Assembly: GCF_900115205.1 (NCBI RefSeq) | Contig: NZ_FOYQ01000001.1 | Coordinates: 771,240-835,239, forward strand | Direction: 5' to 3' | Source: Robiginitalea myxolifaciens | GTDB lineage: Bacteria > Bacteroidota > Bacteroidia > Flavobacteriales > Flavobacteriaceae | DNA length: 64,000 nt | Part shown: positions 48,512-57,664 of the stretch, piece by piece | Layout of the letters: each line of letters opens with the position of its first letter | Position numbering within the stretch: position 1 is the first letter of the stretch | Program-made: the position numbers and the translations under genes | The notes under the pieces: model-generated | The model's database searches: none | Told to the model about the DNA's origin: nothing | Seen by the model: the letters and a program-made list of their open reading frames with translations, nothing else

Positions 48512-50533
48512 ATGCAAGAGACTAAAAATCATACCGAATTTCAAAAGAAAATCCTGGAGGGAATTCCCGCAACACTTCCCCCTGCCAAAAAGCGGAATCC
48601 GGATGTAAGCCATGCCCCTCGGCGAAAAGATATTCTGGATACCCCCGACAAGAAATTGGCGTTACGCAATGCGCTGCGCTATTTTCCGAAGTCCTGGCAC
48701 GCCGAACTCGCCCGGGAATTCAAGGAAGAATTCGACCAATATGGTCGCATCTATATGTATCGGTTTATGCCCGATTATCCCATGTACGCCCGGCCAATAA
48801 CGGAATACCCCGCCAGGTGTGCTGCGGCAGCGGCTATTATGCTGATGATCCAGAATAACCTGGATCCGGCGGTGGCCCAACATCCCGAAGAATTGATCAC
48901 CTATGGCGGGAATGGGGCGGTCTTTCAGAATTGGGCCCAGTACCTGCTGACCCTAAAATACCTCGCTGAAATGACGGAGCAGCAAACGCTGCATATGTTT
49001 TCAGGACACCCCATGGGATTATTCCCTTCCTCGCCTCAGGCGCCGCGGGTGGTAGTGACCAATGGGATGATGATCCCCAATTATTCGCAGCCCGATGACT
49101 GGGAGCGCTTCAACGCCCTCGGGGTAACCCAGTATGGGCAGATGACGGCAGGATCCTATATGTATATTGGCCCGCAGGGCATTGTTCACGGGACGACTAT
49201 AACCGTACTCAATGGGTTTCGCAGGTGCCTGCCCGGGGAGGAAGATTTTAGCGGAAAGCTGTTTCTGACTGCAGGCCTGGGGGGAATGAGCGGAGCGCAG
49301 CCAAAAGCCGGGAACATTGCCGGATGCATCACGGTATGCGCAGAAGTCAATCCCGCTGCAGCCCACAAAAGACACGAACAAGGATGGGTAGATGAACTTT
49401 ACGAAGATCTGAAGCAGCTCGTTATTCGCACCCGGGAGGCCATGGCTGAAAAGGAAGTTGTTTCCCTGGCTTATCTGGGGAATATCGTGGAGGTTTGGGA
49501 GCGCTTTGCCGATGAAGACATCTACGTAAGCCTGGGCAGTGATCAGACCTCCCTGCACAATCCATGGGCAGGGGGTTACTACCCCGTCGGCCTGAGTTTT
49601 GAAGCGGCCAATACTATGATGGCCGAAGATCCCGAAAGCTTTAAAAAGGAGGTGCAGGCTTCCCTGGTCAGACAGGTAAATGCCATTGCCCGGCATACAG
49701 CCAAAGGCACCTACTTCTTTGATTACGGCAATGCGTTCCTGCTCGAAGCTTCCCGGGCCGGCGCGAAGCTGCTTTCGGCCGATGGAAAATCTTTTATTTA
49801 TCCTTCCTACGTGCAAGACATCCTGGGGCCGCTTTGTTTTGATTATGGTTTCGGACCGTTCCGTTGGGTATGTTCCTCCGGCGACCCCAAAGACCTCAGC
49901 CTGACCGATCAGTTGGCGCTGGAAGTAATGGAGCGACAACGGGAGGAGGCCCCGGCGGAAATCCGCGGCCAATTACAGGATAATATCCAATGGATTCAAC
50001 AGGCCGAAGAGAATCAATTGGTGGTGGGCTCACAGGCCCGCATCCTCTATGCCGACGCGCAAGGGCGAATGGAGATTGCACGAGCTTTCAATGAAGCGAT
50101 CGCAGCAGGACGAATTTCGGCCCCGGTTATTCTGGGAAGGGACCACCACGATGTAAGCGGTACAGACAGTCCTTTCCGGGAGACCAGCAATATTTACGAC
50201 GGGAGTCAGTTTACTGCCGATATGGCCGTGCATAACGTTATCGGAGACAGTTTCCGCGGAGCTACCTGGGTTTCCCTGCACAATGGTGGCGGAGTCGGCT
50301 GGGGAGAAGTTATCAATGGGGGATTTGGCCTGGTGCTCGACGGTAGTGCAGAAGCCGAAAGACGCCTGACCCAAATGCTGTTTTACGATGTAAATAACGG
50401 GATTGCCCGCAGAAGTTGGGCGCGAAATCAAGAAGCTATCTTTGCCATCAAACGCGAAATGGATCGTACCCCGGGCCTTGCTGTTTGCATCCCGGAAATG
50501 GTAGACGATTCCTTACTGGACGACTTATTTTAG
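48512..50533 (+). CDS. hutU: Urocanate hydratase
   Basis: A 673-residue NAD-dependent enzyme that converts urocanate to imidazolone-propionate, the second step of histidine use. Core motifs are ITYGGNGAVFQNWAQYLLTL (about 130), MFSGHPMGLFPSSPQAPRVV, VTNGMMIPNY, and GLGGMSGAQPKAGNIAGC around the NAD site (about 252). It is longer than the E. coli-type 557-residue enzyme, with extra residues at both ends, as in other Bacteroidota and mammals. It lies 56 nt after hutI. Confidence 0.94.
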   Translation: MQETKNHTEFQKKILEGIPATLPPAKKRNPDVSHAPRRKDILDTPDKKLALRNALRYFPKSWHAELAREFKEEFDQYGRIYMYRFMPDYPMYARPITEYPARCAAAAAIMLMIQNNLDPAVAQHPEELITYGGNGAVFQNWAQYLLTLKYLAEMTEQQTLHMFSGHPMGLFPSSPQAPRVVVTNGMMIPNYSQPDDWERFNALGVTQYGQMTAGSYMYIGPQGIVHGTTITVLNGFRRCLPGEEDFSGKLFLTAGLGGMSGAQPKAGNIAGCITVCAEVNPAAAHKRHEQGWVDELYEDLKQLVIRTREAMAEKEVVSLAYLGNIVEVWERFADEDIYVSLGSDQTSLHNPWAGGYYPVGLSFEAANTMMAEDPESFKKEVQASLVRQVNAIARHTAKGTYFFDYGNAFLLEASRAGAKLLSADGKSFIYPSYVQDILGPLCFDYGFGPFRWVCSSGDPKDLSLTDQLALEVMERQREEAPAEIRGQLQDNIQWIQQAEENQLVVGSQARILYADAQGRMEIARAFNEAIAAGRISAPVILGRDHHDVSGTDSPFRETSNIYDGSQFTADMAVHNVIGDSFRGATWVSLHNGGGVGWGEVINGGFGLVLDGSAEAERRLTQMLFYDVNNGIARRSWARNQEAIFAIKREMDRTPGLAVCIPEMVDDSLLDDLF

Positions 50534-50604
50534 TTTCAATAAGCAACCCATAGAATTGATGAGTAACGCAAAAACTAATCAGTAACGCATAATACCAAAG
50601 TGCT

Positions 50605-51600
50605 GTGAGCTTTCAATACCTTCCTCCTAATCCCGACCTGTGGCATGGGCGCAGCTCTTCGTCAAAGGAGTATCTGCATGAAAATGTGCACTGTTTGGCC
50701 CTCGAGGGGGAGACCAGCCGATTGGGTAGTGACCCTACCGGACCGGGTAGCGACTCAGCAGCCTCTAAAGCCAAATCAGCGTTTATCCTTGGGTATGCCA
50801 GCGACCTGGGCGTAGCCCGAAATTCCGGGAGGGTTGGGGCAGCGCAGGGCCCTGAGGCCTTTCGTAGCGCGCTGGCTAAACTGCCCTGGCACCTGGGAAG
50901 TCAGCAACTAATTGATCTAGGGGATCTGACGCATCAGGGAGACGACCTTTCAGGCCTACAGGCCGGCTTCTCCAAAATCGTTATGGAAAACATAAAAGCC
51001 GGGAACTTTTCCCTGGCCGTAGGAGGGGGTCACGATATCGCATATGCGCATTACACAGGATTGAGCAGTGCAATCTCACCAGATCAAAAGCTGGGTATCA
51101 TCAACTTCGATGCGCATCTGGATTTGCGCTTGCCGGGGGATGCGGCGCATTCCGGATCTCCCTTTTACCAGATCTCCCAGGATTGCAAGGCAAAACAACG
51201 AGCCTTTGATTACGCCTGTATCGGGGTACGCGAGGATGCCAATATTCCGGAACTCCTGAACCGGGCACGTGAACTCGATGTCCTGATGGTTTATAGAGAT
51301 GCCCTGGAAGATTCCCTGCCCCGTTTTGAGGAATTTCTTGCCAACCAGGATTACCTGTATCTGACCATTGATCTCGACGGATTCGCTTCGGCCTTTGCCC
51401 CGGGCGTCAGTGCGGCTTCTCCACTGGGCTTCTCCCCTATTGAAGTATATCCCTTTCTGGATCGGGTGCTTGCAAGCGGAAAACTATTGGGTGCGGATCT
51501 TGCAGAATTAAATCCCACTTATGACCGGGATAACCAAACCGCAGCCCTTGCAGCTGGTTTGGCGCATCGGATATTACATAAGCGGAAGGAAGTTCGCTAA
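50605..51600 (+). CDS. hutG: Formimidoylglutamase
   Basis: A 331-residue arginase-superfamily enzyme that hydrolyses N-formimino-L-glutamate to glutamate and formamide. The binuclear manganese motifs are GGGHDIAYAHY (about 143), IINFDAHLDLRLPG (about 170) and TIDLDGFASAFAPGVSA (about 254). It starts at GTG 50605. The short gap after hutU carries the 9-nt direct repeat AGTAACGCA twice (50562 and 50581). It completes the four-step pathway, so this organism can use histidine without tetrahydrofolate-dependent transfer. Confidence 0.9.
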   Translation: MSFQYLPPNPDLWHGRSSSSKEYLHENVHCLALEGETSRLGSDPTGPGSDSAASKAKSAFILGYASDLGVARNSGRVGAAQGPEAFRSALAKLPWHLGSQQLIDLGDLTHQGDDLSGLQAGFSKIVMENIKAGNFSLAVGGGHDIAYAHYTGLSSAISPDQKLGIINFDAHLDLRLPGDAAHSGSPFYQISQDCKAKQRAFDYACIGVREDANIPELLNRARELDVLMVYRDALEDSLPRFEEFLANQDYLYLTIDLDGFASAFAPGVSAASPLGFSPIEVYPFLDRVLASGKLLGADLAELNPTYDRDNQTAALAAGLAHRILHKRKEVR

Positions 51601-51614
51601 GGCGGCGATTCCAA

Positions 51615-52772
51615 CTACTCCAGCCAGGATTTGTAATACTTCCCGTCGTCCAGGTCGAGTGCGGTCTGAGTGACCATAAGCGGCTTGAAGGTATCTACCA
51701 TCACCGCGAGTTCCTCCGTTCCCTTTTTACCAATACTGGCCTCGTAAGTCCCCGGGTGTGGGCCATGTGGGATTCCTGCGGGATGCAAAGAAATATAGCC
51801 CTTGTCGATACCCTTGCGGCTCATGAAGTCGCCGTCTACATAATAGAGCACCTCATCCGAGTCGATATTCGAATGGTTGTAAGGGGCCGGGATCGCTTCC
51901 GGGTGGTAATCATACAAGCGGGGAACAAAAGAACAAACCACAAAGGCACTGGTCTCGAACGTTTGGTGTACGGGTGGCGGTTGGTGGACACGGCCCGTTA
52001 TGGGTTCAAAATCGTGGATGGAAAACGCATAGGGATAATTGTAGCCGTCCCAGCCCACCACGTCGAACGGATGGGTGGCGTAAACCATGTGGTGCAATTG
52101 CCCTTGCTTCTTAACCTTCATCAGGAATTCGCCTTTTTCGTCGTGGGCCTGAAGGTTTTCCGGCAGGCGGAAGTCCCGCTCGCAAAATGGGGAATGCTCC
52201 AGATGCTGCCCAAACCAGTTCCGGTACCGTTTGGGGGTATAGATCGGATGATAGGATTCCACAATGAATAAGCGGTTATCAGGACTATCGAAATGAATTT
52301 GATAGATCATCCCCCTGGGGATCAATAGATAATCCCCATAACTAAATGAGAGGTCTCCCATCAGGGTTTTGAGTGTCCCCGAACCCTCGTGGATAAACAA
52401 GAGCTCGTCGGCATCGGCATTTTTGTAAAAATATTCAGTTTGAGACTTTCGGGGAGCTGCCAGCGTAATATGCACATCCGAGTTAAAGAGTACCACTTTC
52501 CGGCTGTCGAGATAATCATCGGTGGGAGGTAGCTCCAGGCCTTTCAGCAAGCGGGAATGCATATTGTATTGCACGGCTGCACGAGGGGAATAATCCAGTG
52601 TTTTGGTAATCTCACTAACCTGAGTTGGCCGGTGGAGGTGATAGAGCAGGGAGGACATTCCATCGAAACCAATAGTCCCGAACAATTGCTCATAGTGCAG
52701 GGTACCGTCGGCCTTGCGGAATGTGGTGTGTCTTTTATGGGGAATCTTACCCAATTTGTGATAGAGCGGCAT
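51615..52772 (-). CDS. hmgA: Homogentisate 1,2-dioxygenase
   Basis: A 385-residue cupin-type iron enzyme that opens the ring of homogentisate in tyrosine/phenylalanine catabolism. I start it at ATG 52772 (PLYHKLGKIPHKRHTTFRK), the usual N-terminus; the frame is open 15 codons further. Typical segments are EQLFGTIGFDGMSSLLYHLH, FLMKVKKQGQLHHMVYATHP, DVVGWDGYNYPYAFSIHDFE and GIPHGPHPGTYEASIGKK, which hold the Fe ligands. It converges on hutG with a 14-nt gap. A promoter-hairpin-terminator module lies directly upstream and may control it. Confidence 0.92.
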   Translation of the reverse strand: MPLYHKLGKIPHKRHTTFRKADGTLHYEQLFGTIGFDGMSSLLYHLHRPTQVSEITKTLDYSPRAAVQYNMHSRLLKGLELPPTDDYLDSRKVVLFNSDVHITLAAPRKSQTEYFYKNADADELLFIHEGSGTLKTLMGDLSFSYGDYLLIPRGMIYQIHFDSPDNRLFIVESYHPIYTPKRYRNWFGQHLEHSPFCERDFRLPENLQAHDEKGEFLMKVKKQGQLHHMVYATHPFDVVGWDGYNYPYAFSIHDFEPITGRVHQPPPVHQTFETSAFVVCSFVPRLYDYHPEAIPAPYNHSNIDSDEVLYYVDGDFMSRKGIDKGYISLHPAGIPHGPHPGTYEASIGKKGTEELAVMVDTFKPLMVTQTALDLDDGKYYKSWLE

Positions 52773-52815
52773 AGTGCTGAAGCTTTTTTCTGCTGCCCTA
52801 AAAATACGAAGAAAC

Positions 52816-52916
52816 AAAAAAAGCCTCCCTTATCGGAAAGCCTTTCATTGAATACGGCATTGGTTGCCGTTGACCTCGAATCCCCGAAGGGATTACAACA
52901 CAACGAGGCAAAGATA
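52816..52916 (-). ncRNA. Candidate small RNA or attenuator leader of hmgA
   Basis: On the minus strand TATCTTTG (52916-52909) matches the -7 promoter box. It is followed by a UUCG-capped hairpin AATCCC-TTCG-GGGATT (52894-52879), a hairpin ACGGCA-ACCAA-TGCCGT (52870-52854) and a strong terminator: AAAGGCTTTCC / GGGAGGCTTT with loop GATAA (52845-52816) ending in a T-run. A transcript from about 52903 would be about 88 nt. CCTCG/CGAGG (52908-52904 / 52878-52874) could close the first hairpin only in a longer transcript. It could be a free small RNA or a leader that attenuates hmgA 43 nt further on. It may also just end the GH109 transcript. Confidence 0.45.
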
Positions 52917-52932
52917 ATAAAGATTTTGATTC

Positions 52933-54321
52933 CTAATAACTATCCTTGATCCAGGCGTAGGGTTGGCGGTATTGCCATTGGCCCCGGGTAAAGTCTGGAA
53001 TAAACTGGGGTTCGCCCCCAGCGGCAATAGAACGTTCCGATAAAGGTGTGATCACTGACCAGGCTGCGGCGTCGTAAGCATCGATAGGAGGTGCCACCCC
53101 CTGCTTGGCCGATTCCACAAAGGCATGCAGGACAAAGAAGTCCATGCCCCCATGTCCGGCACCTGTTGCGTATTCCCCATACTTCTTCCAAAGCGGGTGG
53201 TCATAACGCTCCAGCCATTCGCTGGCCACATCCCAACGGTGGGGATCGGACTGGCCTTCTACATAGATGCGGTTGCCATCTACTTCCCACAGTCCGTTGA
53301 CTCCCTGAACCCGGAAGCCCAGCGAATAGGGACGCGGTAAATTGCAATCGTGGGTTATAATGATCGTTTCCCCCCGGGCGGTAGTCACTGTTGTGGTGAT
53401 TACGTCACCCTGTTTGAATTTCAGGGAGGCGTTGGGGTGGTCGGCTCCTCCCTTGGAAACAATGTGGTTGTGCAATCCTATGGCTTTGGTGGCCGAGGAA
53501 GTTAGGCTCACCATCCGGTTTCCCCGATTGATATCGGCCATGGCCGCAATTGGTCCCAGTCCATGGGTGGGATACACATCCGCATTCCTGCTCAAGGAAT
53601 ACTGGGTCCTCCAGCGGGCCTCGGATATAGCCTTTTCTCCAAATTCCACGCCGCCTCCGTAGGGTTGTTTGCCATTGTTGAATTTAACCTCCCTAAGATC
53701 GTGCTGATACCCACAGCGGAAATGGACCAATTCCCCGAAAACCCCTTCGCGAACCATATTTAAGACGGCCAGGATATCCCTCCGGTAATTGACATTCTCC
53801 AACAACATGAGGTGCGACCCACTGGCCTCGTGAGTATTGACCAGATCCCAGCACTCTTCGAGCGTGGTAGCCGCTGAGACTTCCAAGCCGGTATATTTAC
53901 CCGCTTTCATACTATCGACAGCCATAGGAGTATGCCAGTTCCAGGGGGTGGAAATGATCACAGCGTCCACGTCGTCCCGCTCCAGTAAATTCCGATAGTC
54001 GTAGTCGCTTTCCCCCAGCATAACGGCTTTGGGCTTCCCCGCTTTAGCTAAGAGGTGTTCCGCCAGTGAAAGACGCGTTGGATCGGTATCACAGATTGAG
54101 GTTACCTGAACATCGTCGCGCAAAATCAGGTTGTTCAGGTGGTTGGTCCCTCTAAGGCCCACGCCAATCAGGCCCACTCGTAACATCCCTTCAGTGTAGG
54201 GGAATCCTTTAAATGCCGCTGCTTGCTCCGGGTGGCCAGCAGCTAATGTAGTAGACGGGAAAAGACCAAGGGCGGCGGCAGCCCCTGCGGTTTGTCTGAT
54301 AAATTTTCTGCGTGATTTCAT
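52933..54321 (-). CDS. GH109-like NAD-dependent glycosidase / Gfo-Idh-MocA family protein
   Basis: A 462-residue exported Gfo/Idh/MocA-fold protein resembling GH109 alpha-N-acetylgalactosaminidases. ATG 54321 gives a twin-arginine signal (KSRRKFIRQTAGAAAALGLF), so it would be folded with NAD before export. The Rossmann motif is VGLIGVGLRGTNHLNNLILR (about 50). The GH109-like central region includes LLENVNYRRDILAVLNMVRE and FRCGYQHDLREVKFN; VYPTHGLGPIAAMADINRGN follows. The upstream extension of the frame lacks a sensible signal. It is divergent from a nucleotidyltransferase-kinase pair, suggesting amino-sugar use. Confidence 0.82.
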   Translation of the reverse strand: MKSRRKFIRQTAGAAAALGLFPSTTLAAGHPEQAAAFKGFPYTEGMLRVGLIGVGLRGTNHLNNLILRDDVQVTSICDTDPTRLSLAEHLLAKAGKPKAVMLGESDYDYRNLLERDDVDAVIISTPWNWHTPMAVDSMKAGKYTGLEVSAATTLEECWDLVNTHEASGSHLMLLENVNYRRDILAVLNMVREGVFGELVHFRCGYQHDLREVKFNNGKQPYGGGVEFGEKAISEARWRTQYSLSRNADVYPTHGLGPIAAMADINRGNRMVSLTSSATKAIGLHNHIVSKGGADHPNASLKFKQGDVITTTVTTARGETIIITHDCNLPRPYSLGFRVQGVNGLWEVDGNRIYVEGQSDPHRWDVASEWLERYDHPLWKKYGEYATGAGHGGMDFFVLHAFVESAKQGVAPPIDAYDAAAWSVITPLSERSIAAGGEPQFIPDFTRGQWQYRQPYAWIKDSY

Positions 54322-54394
54322 GGCGGGCATGCTGTGTTGCTGGTTGAATAAATCGGGATAGATATCCGAAATATAGGAAATAAAGCGGCGGTCC

Positions 54395-54423
54395 TTTCGT
54401 TCCTGTTCAAAATGGTATTTTTG
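54395..54423 (+). promoter_or_regulatory. Promoter of the nucleotidyltransferase-kinase pair
   Basis: TATTTTTG at 54416-54423 matches TAnnTTTG, with TTTC at 54395-54398 in the -33 position (17-nt gap). It lies 33 nt before the ATG at 54457. Confidence 0.5.
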
Positions 54424-54456
54424 CGTCGGATTTCGACCCCTAAACAATAACTAACA

Positions 54457-55341
54457 ATGACCCTATTATTGATGGCCGCCGGACGAGGCAGCCGCTACGG
54501 CAAACTAAAACAGTTCGATTCCTTTGGACCCCAAGGAGAATTCCTGATGGAATTCAGCATTTACGATGCGATCAAAAATGGATTTGAGCATATTGTGCTG
54601 ATAACCCAAAAGGACAATGTCGACTACCTGAAAGATTACTTTTCAGGGCGATTGCCGGAAGCTATAAAACTCGATGTCCTGGCACAGGAACTGACCGACC
54701 TGCCCGAGGGTATTACCTTCGAGGGAGAGCGGCCGAAACCCTGGGGAACCGCCCATGCCGTTTGGACTGCACGGGAGGTTATCGACGGTCCTTTTGCCGT
54801 TCTGAATGCAGATGACTATTACGGGCAACCGGCCTTTGAACATTCGGCCCGCTTTATGAAGGATTCCGAAGAAACCGGAGCTTTCGGTTTGGTAGCCTAT
54901 ACTTTGGAGGATACCCTGAGCCCATATGGTTCGGTAAGTCGTGGCGTTTGCAGCCGTAATGGGAATCAATTGGTTTCTGTGGTCGAGCGTACTCAGATTG
55001 AGCGACAGGGAGATCGGATTGTCGATTCGGATAGCGGACTCGAGTTTGAAGGCAACACTCTGGTCAGTATGAATTTCTGGGTTTGCCAGCCCTCGATATT
55101 CCCACAGATCGAAACTGATTTTCGCCATTTCCTGGAGGAATCTGAAGATCCATCCAAAGGTGAAATCTATATTCCTTTTGTTATTCAGGATATGCTCCAG
55201 GCGGGAAAGGCCGAGGTTGCGGTGATCCCTGCCGAGAGCCAATGGTTCGGAGTTACCTACTCTGAAGACAAGCAGAGCGCAATGGATGCCCTGGCTAAAC
55301 TGAGCCAGGATGGGGCGTACCCCTCCCCACTCTGGTCCTGA
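54457..55341 (+). CDS. Sugar-1-phosphate nucleotidyltransferase family protein
   Basis: A 294-residue NTP-transferase fold protein. The nucleotide-binding signature is LLLMAAGRGSRYGKLKQFDS at the N-terminus, followed by ERPKPWGTAHAVWTAREVID (about 87) and FAVLNADDYYGQPAFE with the metal-binding Asp pair (about 107). It would make an NDP-sugar from a sugar 1-phosphate. It precedes, by 24 nt, a kinase of the N-acetylhexosamine 1-kinase type, which would supply that sugar phosphate. The sugar and the nucleotide are inferred from neighbours only. Confidence 0.82.
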   Translation: MTLLLMAAGRGSRYGKLKQFDSFGPQGEFLMEFSIYDAIKNGFEHIVLITQKDNVDYLKDYFSGRLPEAIKLDVLAQELTDLPEGITFEGERPKPWGTAHAVWTAREVIDGPFAVLNADDYYGQPAFEHSARFMKDSEETGAFGLVAYTLEDTLSPYGSVSRGVCSRNGNQLVSVVERTQIERQGDRIVDSDSGLEFEGNTLVSMNFWVCQPSIFPQIETDFRHFLEESEDPSKGEIYIPFVIQDMLQAGKAEVAVIPAESQWFGVTYSEDKQSAMDALAKLSQDGAYPSPLWS

Positions 55342-55365
55342 ACCAATAGCTAATAGTATGCTGTA

Positions 55366-56421
55366 GTGGAAACTGATTCGTTAGCTGCCATCCTCCGGGC
55401 CTATGGGTACACTCCCGAAAGTGCCCGGCTTGCTCCCATGCAGGAAGGCTATATCAATCAGTCCTATCTCCTGTGTGCTCCGGGGTTTCCGGATCGTTTA
55501 TTGCAGCAAATCAGCCTGGCTGTTTTTCCGGATATAGATCCGCTGATGGAGAACTTGCAGCGGGTGCTCCCCTTACTACAGGCCCCGGATTACCATCCCA
55601 TCCAATTGATCCCGGCTTCCTCCGGGGAGTCCTTTATTCGCGATAACACGAACGCTCCGTGGCGCTTGCTTTCCTTTGTGGAAAACTCTCGCAGTTATGG
55701 CCATACAGACAATCCGGAAATTGCCTTTGAATGCGGCCGGATTGTAGGGAGATTTCACCAATTGCTGGAAGGCGTGGACGTGAATTCCTTTCCACCTGTG
55801 CTCGTGGATTTTCATAATCTGGAAGTCCGCCTGGAACAACTCCGGCTAGCTGAGGAATCGGCAGCCCGGGAAAGAATGCAAAAAGCTTCCCCCTGGATCT
55901 CACAGGTTGGGGAATTGGCCCGCTATTTCGATTATTTTCCGTGGGAAAGCCTGCCCTTGCGACTGTGTCATAACGATACCAAACTGAGTAATTTCCTTTT
56001 CGACGAAGCTTCGGATAAAGGACGCTGCCTGGTCGATTTAGATACCATTATGCCCGGGTATTTACTTTACGATTTGGGCGATATCCTCCGGATGCTTATC
56101 CAGCCCTTTGCCGAAGACCATCCAAATTACAAGGAGCTATACTTACGACCGGAATACTTTGAAGTCTTTTGCCAGGGTCTGGCAAGCTCTGGTCTTTACA
56201 TGACGCCTGCAGAAAAAGGAGTAGTGGCTGAATCGGCATTCCTTATGCCCTTGTTGCATGGGATTCGTGGCTTAACGGACTATCTCGAAGGCGATCGGCA
56301 CTATCGCGTGGTCCATCCCGAGCAGAATTTAGTACGTGCCAGTAACCTGATCACCACAGCCAGGTTGGTACACCAGGACATGGACAACCTTAAGCAACTG
56401 GCAAGATCCGTACTCGATTAG
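55366..56421 (+). CDS. APH-fold kinase, N-acetylhexosamine 1-kinase-like
   Basis: A 351-residue aminoglycoside-phosphotransferase-fold kinase. The catalytic loop reads LRLCHNDTKLSNFLFDEASD (about 202) and the metal-binding motif CLVDLDTIMPGYLLYDLGDI (about 222). This version with HNDTK and DLDTIMPG resembles NahK/AmgK-type sugar kinases, not antibiotic-resistance enzymes. It starts at GTG 55366. With the nucleotidyltransferase it forms a two-step sugar activation route; N-acetylgalactosamine or N-acetylglucosamine is the likely sugar given the GH109-like gene across the divergent promoter. Confidence 0.82.
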   Translation: METDSLAAILRAYGYTPESARLAPMQEGYINQSYLLCAPGFPDRLLQQISLAVFPDIDPLMENLQRVLPLLQAPDYHPIQLIPASSGESFIRDNTNAPWRLLSFVENSRSYGHTDNPEIAFECGRIVGRFHQLLEGVDVNSFPPVLVDFHNLEVRLEQLRLAEESAARERMQKASPWISQVGELARYFDYFPWESLPLRLCHNDTKLSNFLFDEASDKGRCLVDLDTIMPGYLLYDLGDILRMLIQPFAEDHPNYKELYLRPEYFEVFCQGLASSGLYMTPAEKGVVAESAFLMPLLHGIRGLTDYLEGDRHYRVVHPEQNLVRASNLITTARLVHQDMDNLKQLARSVLD

Positions 56422-56462
56422 GCCAATTAAACTGAAAGGGCTAACCGGACGAGAGCAAGTCC

Positions 56463-57641
56463 TTATTTAAAAGCACTGATCCCAGTTATATCCGCACCGG
56501 TTATCAGCAAGTGGATATCGTGGGTACCCTCGTAGGTGATCACGGATTCCAGATTCATCATGTGGCGCATGATGGAATACTCGCCGGTAATCCCCATTCC
56601 CCCGAGAACCTGACGGGCTTCGCGGGCAATTTTCAGGGCCATGTCCACATTGTTCCGTTTGGCCATAGAAATCTGTGCTGTAGTGGCCCGACCTTCGTTT
56701 TTGAGTTGTCCCAGGCGGAAGGCCAGGAGCTGTGCTTTGGTGATTTCAGTAATCATTTCGGCAAGCTTCTTTTGTTGCAACTGGAAGCTTGCGATTGGTT
56801 TCCCAAACTGGCTGCGTTCTTTTGCATACCGCAGGGCGGTGTCGTAGCAATCCATGGCCGCACCAATAGCTCCCCAGGCAATCCCATAACGGGCAGAATC
56901 CAGGCAGCCCAGCGGGGCACCCAATCCGTTCTTACCGGGCAGCAGATTCTCCTTGGGCACCTTGACATTATCGAAAATCAGTTCCCCGGTGGCAGATGCA
57001 CGCAGGGACCATTTATTGTGGGTTTCGGGCGTGGAAAATCCTTCCATGCCGCGTTCCACAATTAGTCCGTGAATCCGACCCTCTTCATTCTTAGCCCATA
57101 CTACGGCCAGATCCGCAAAGGGGGAATTGGAAATCCAGAGCTTTGCCCCATTGAGGAGGTAATGATCGCCCTTATCTGCAAAGCGCGTAACCATCCCTCC
57201 AGGGTTCGAGCCGTGATCCGGTTCGGTAAGCCCAAAACAGCCCATCTTTTTTCCGGAAGCCAGGTCGGGCAGGAATCTTTTGCGCTGCTCCTCGGTACCA
57301 TAAGCAAAGATCGGGTACATGACCAGGGACGACTGTACCGACGCCGTTGAGCGGACCCCACTATCGCCCCGTTCTATTTCCTGCATGATCAAGCCATAAC
57401 TGATCTGATCCAATCCAGCACCACCATATTCCTCGGGGATATACGGGCCAAAGGCTCCAATTTCTGCCAGGCCGGCTATAATTTCGTTCGGGAATTCAGC
57501 TCGCTGCGCATAGTCCTCAATAATCGGACTCACGGCCCGCTTTACCCAACTACGGGCAGCATCACGGACCAGTTTATGTTCCTCGCTAAGCAGGTCGTCC
57601 AGGTTGTAATAATCGGGAGATTCGAATAAGTCGGGCTTCAT
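56463..57641 (-). CDS. gcdH: Glutaryl-CoA dehydrogenase
   Basis: A 392-residue FAD-dependent acyl-CoA dehydrogenase that oxidises and decarboxylates glutaryl-CoA to crotonyl-CoA in lysine, hydroxylysine and tryptophan breakdown. The catalytic base is in SVITYEGTHDIHLLITGADI (Glu near residue 370), STASVQSSLVMYPIFAYGTE (about 97) is the glutaryl-specific substrate region, and FGLTEPDHGSNPGGMVTRF is the FAD-binding loop. These match GCDH rather than short- or medium-chain enzymes. It stands alone behind its own promoter. Confidence 0.92.
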   Translation of the reverse strand: MKPDLFESPDYYNLDDLLSEEHKLVRDAARSWVKRAVSPIIEDYAQRAEFPNEIIAGLAEIGAFGPYIPEEYGGAGLDQISYGLIMQEIERGDSGVRSTASVQSSLVMYPIFAYGTEEQRKRFLPDLASGKKMGCFGLTEPDHGSNPGGMVTRFADKGDHYLLNGAKLWISNSPFADLAVVWAKNEEGRIHGLIVERGMEGFSTPETHNKWSLRASATGELIFDNVKVPKENLLPGKNGLGAPLGCLDSARYGIAWGAIGAAMDCYDTALRYAKERSQFGKPIASFQLQQKKLAEMITEITKAQLLAFRLGQLKNEGRATTAQISMAKRNNVDMALKIAREARQVLGGMGITGEYSIMRHMMNLESVITYEGTHDIHLLITGADITGISAFK

Positions 57642-57664
57642 CTTCGGCTATTTTTTGACGACAT

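Noticed and set aside
50559-50585. Eight-codon ORF and AGTAACGCA direct repeat between hutU and hutG
   Set aside because: Too short to judge; it has no amino-acid bias towards histidine and no hairpin to suggest attenuation.
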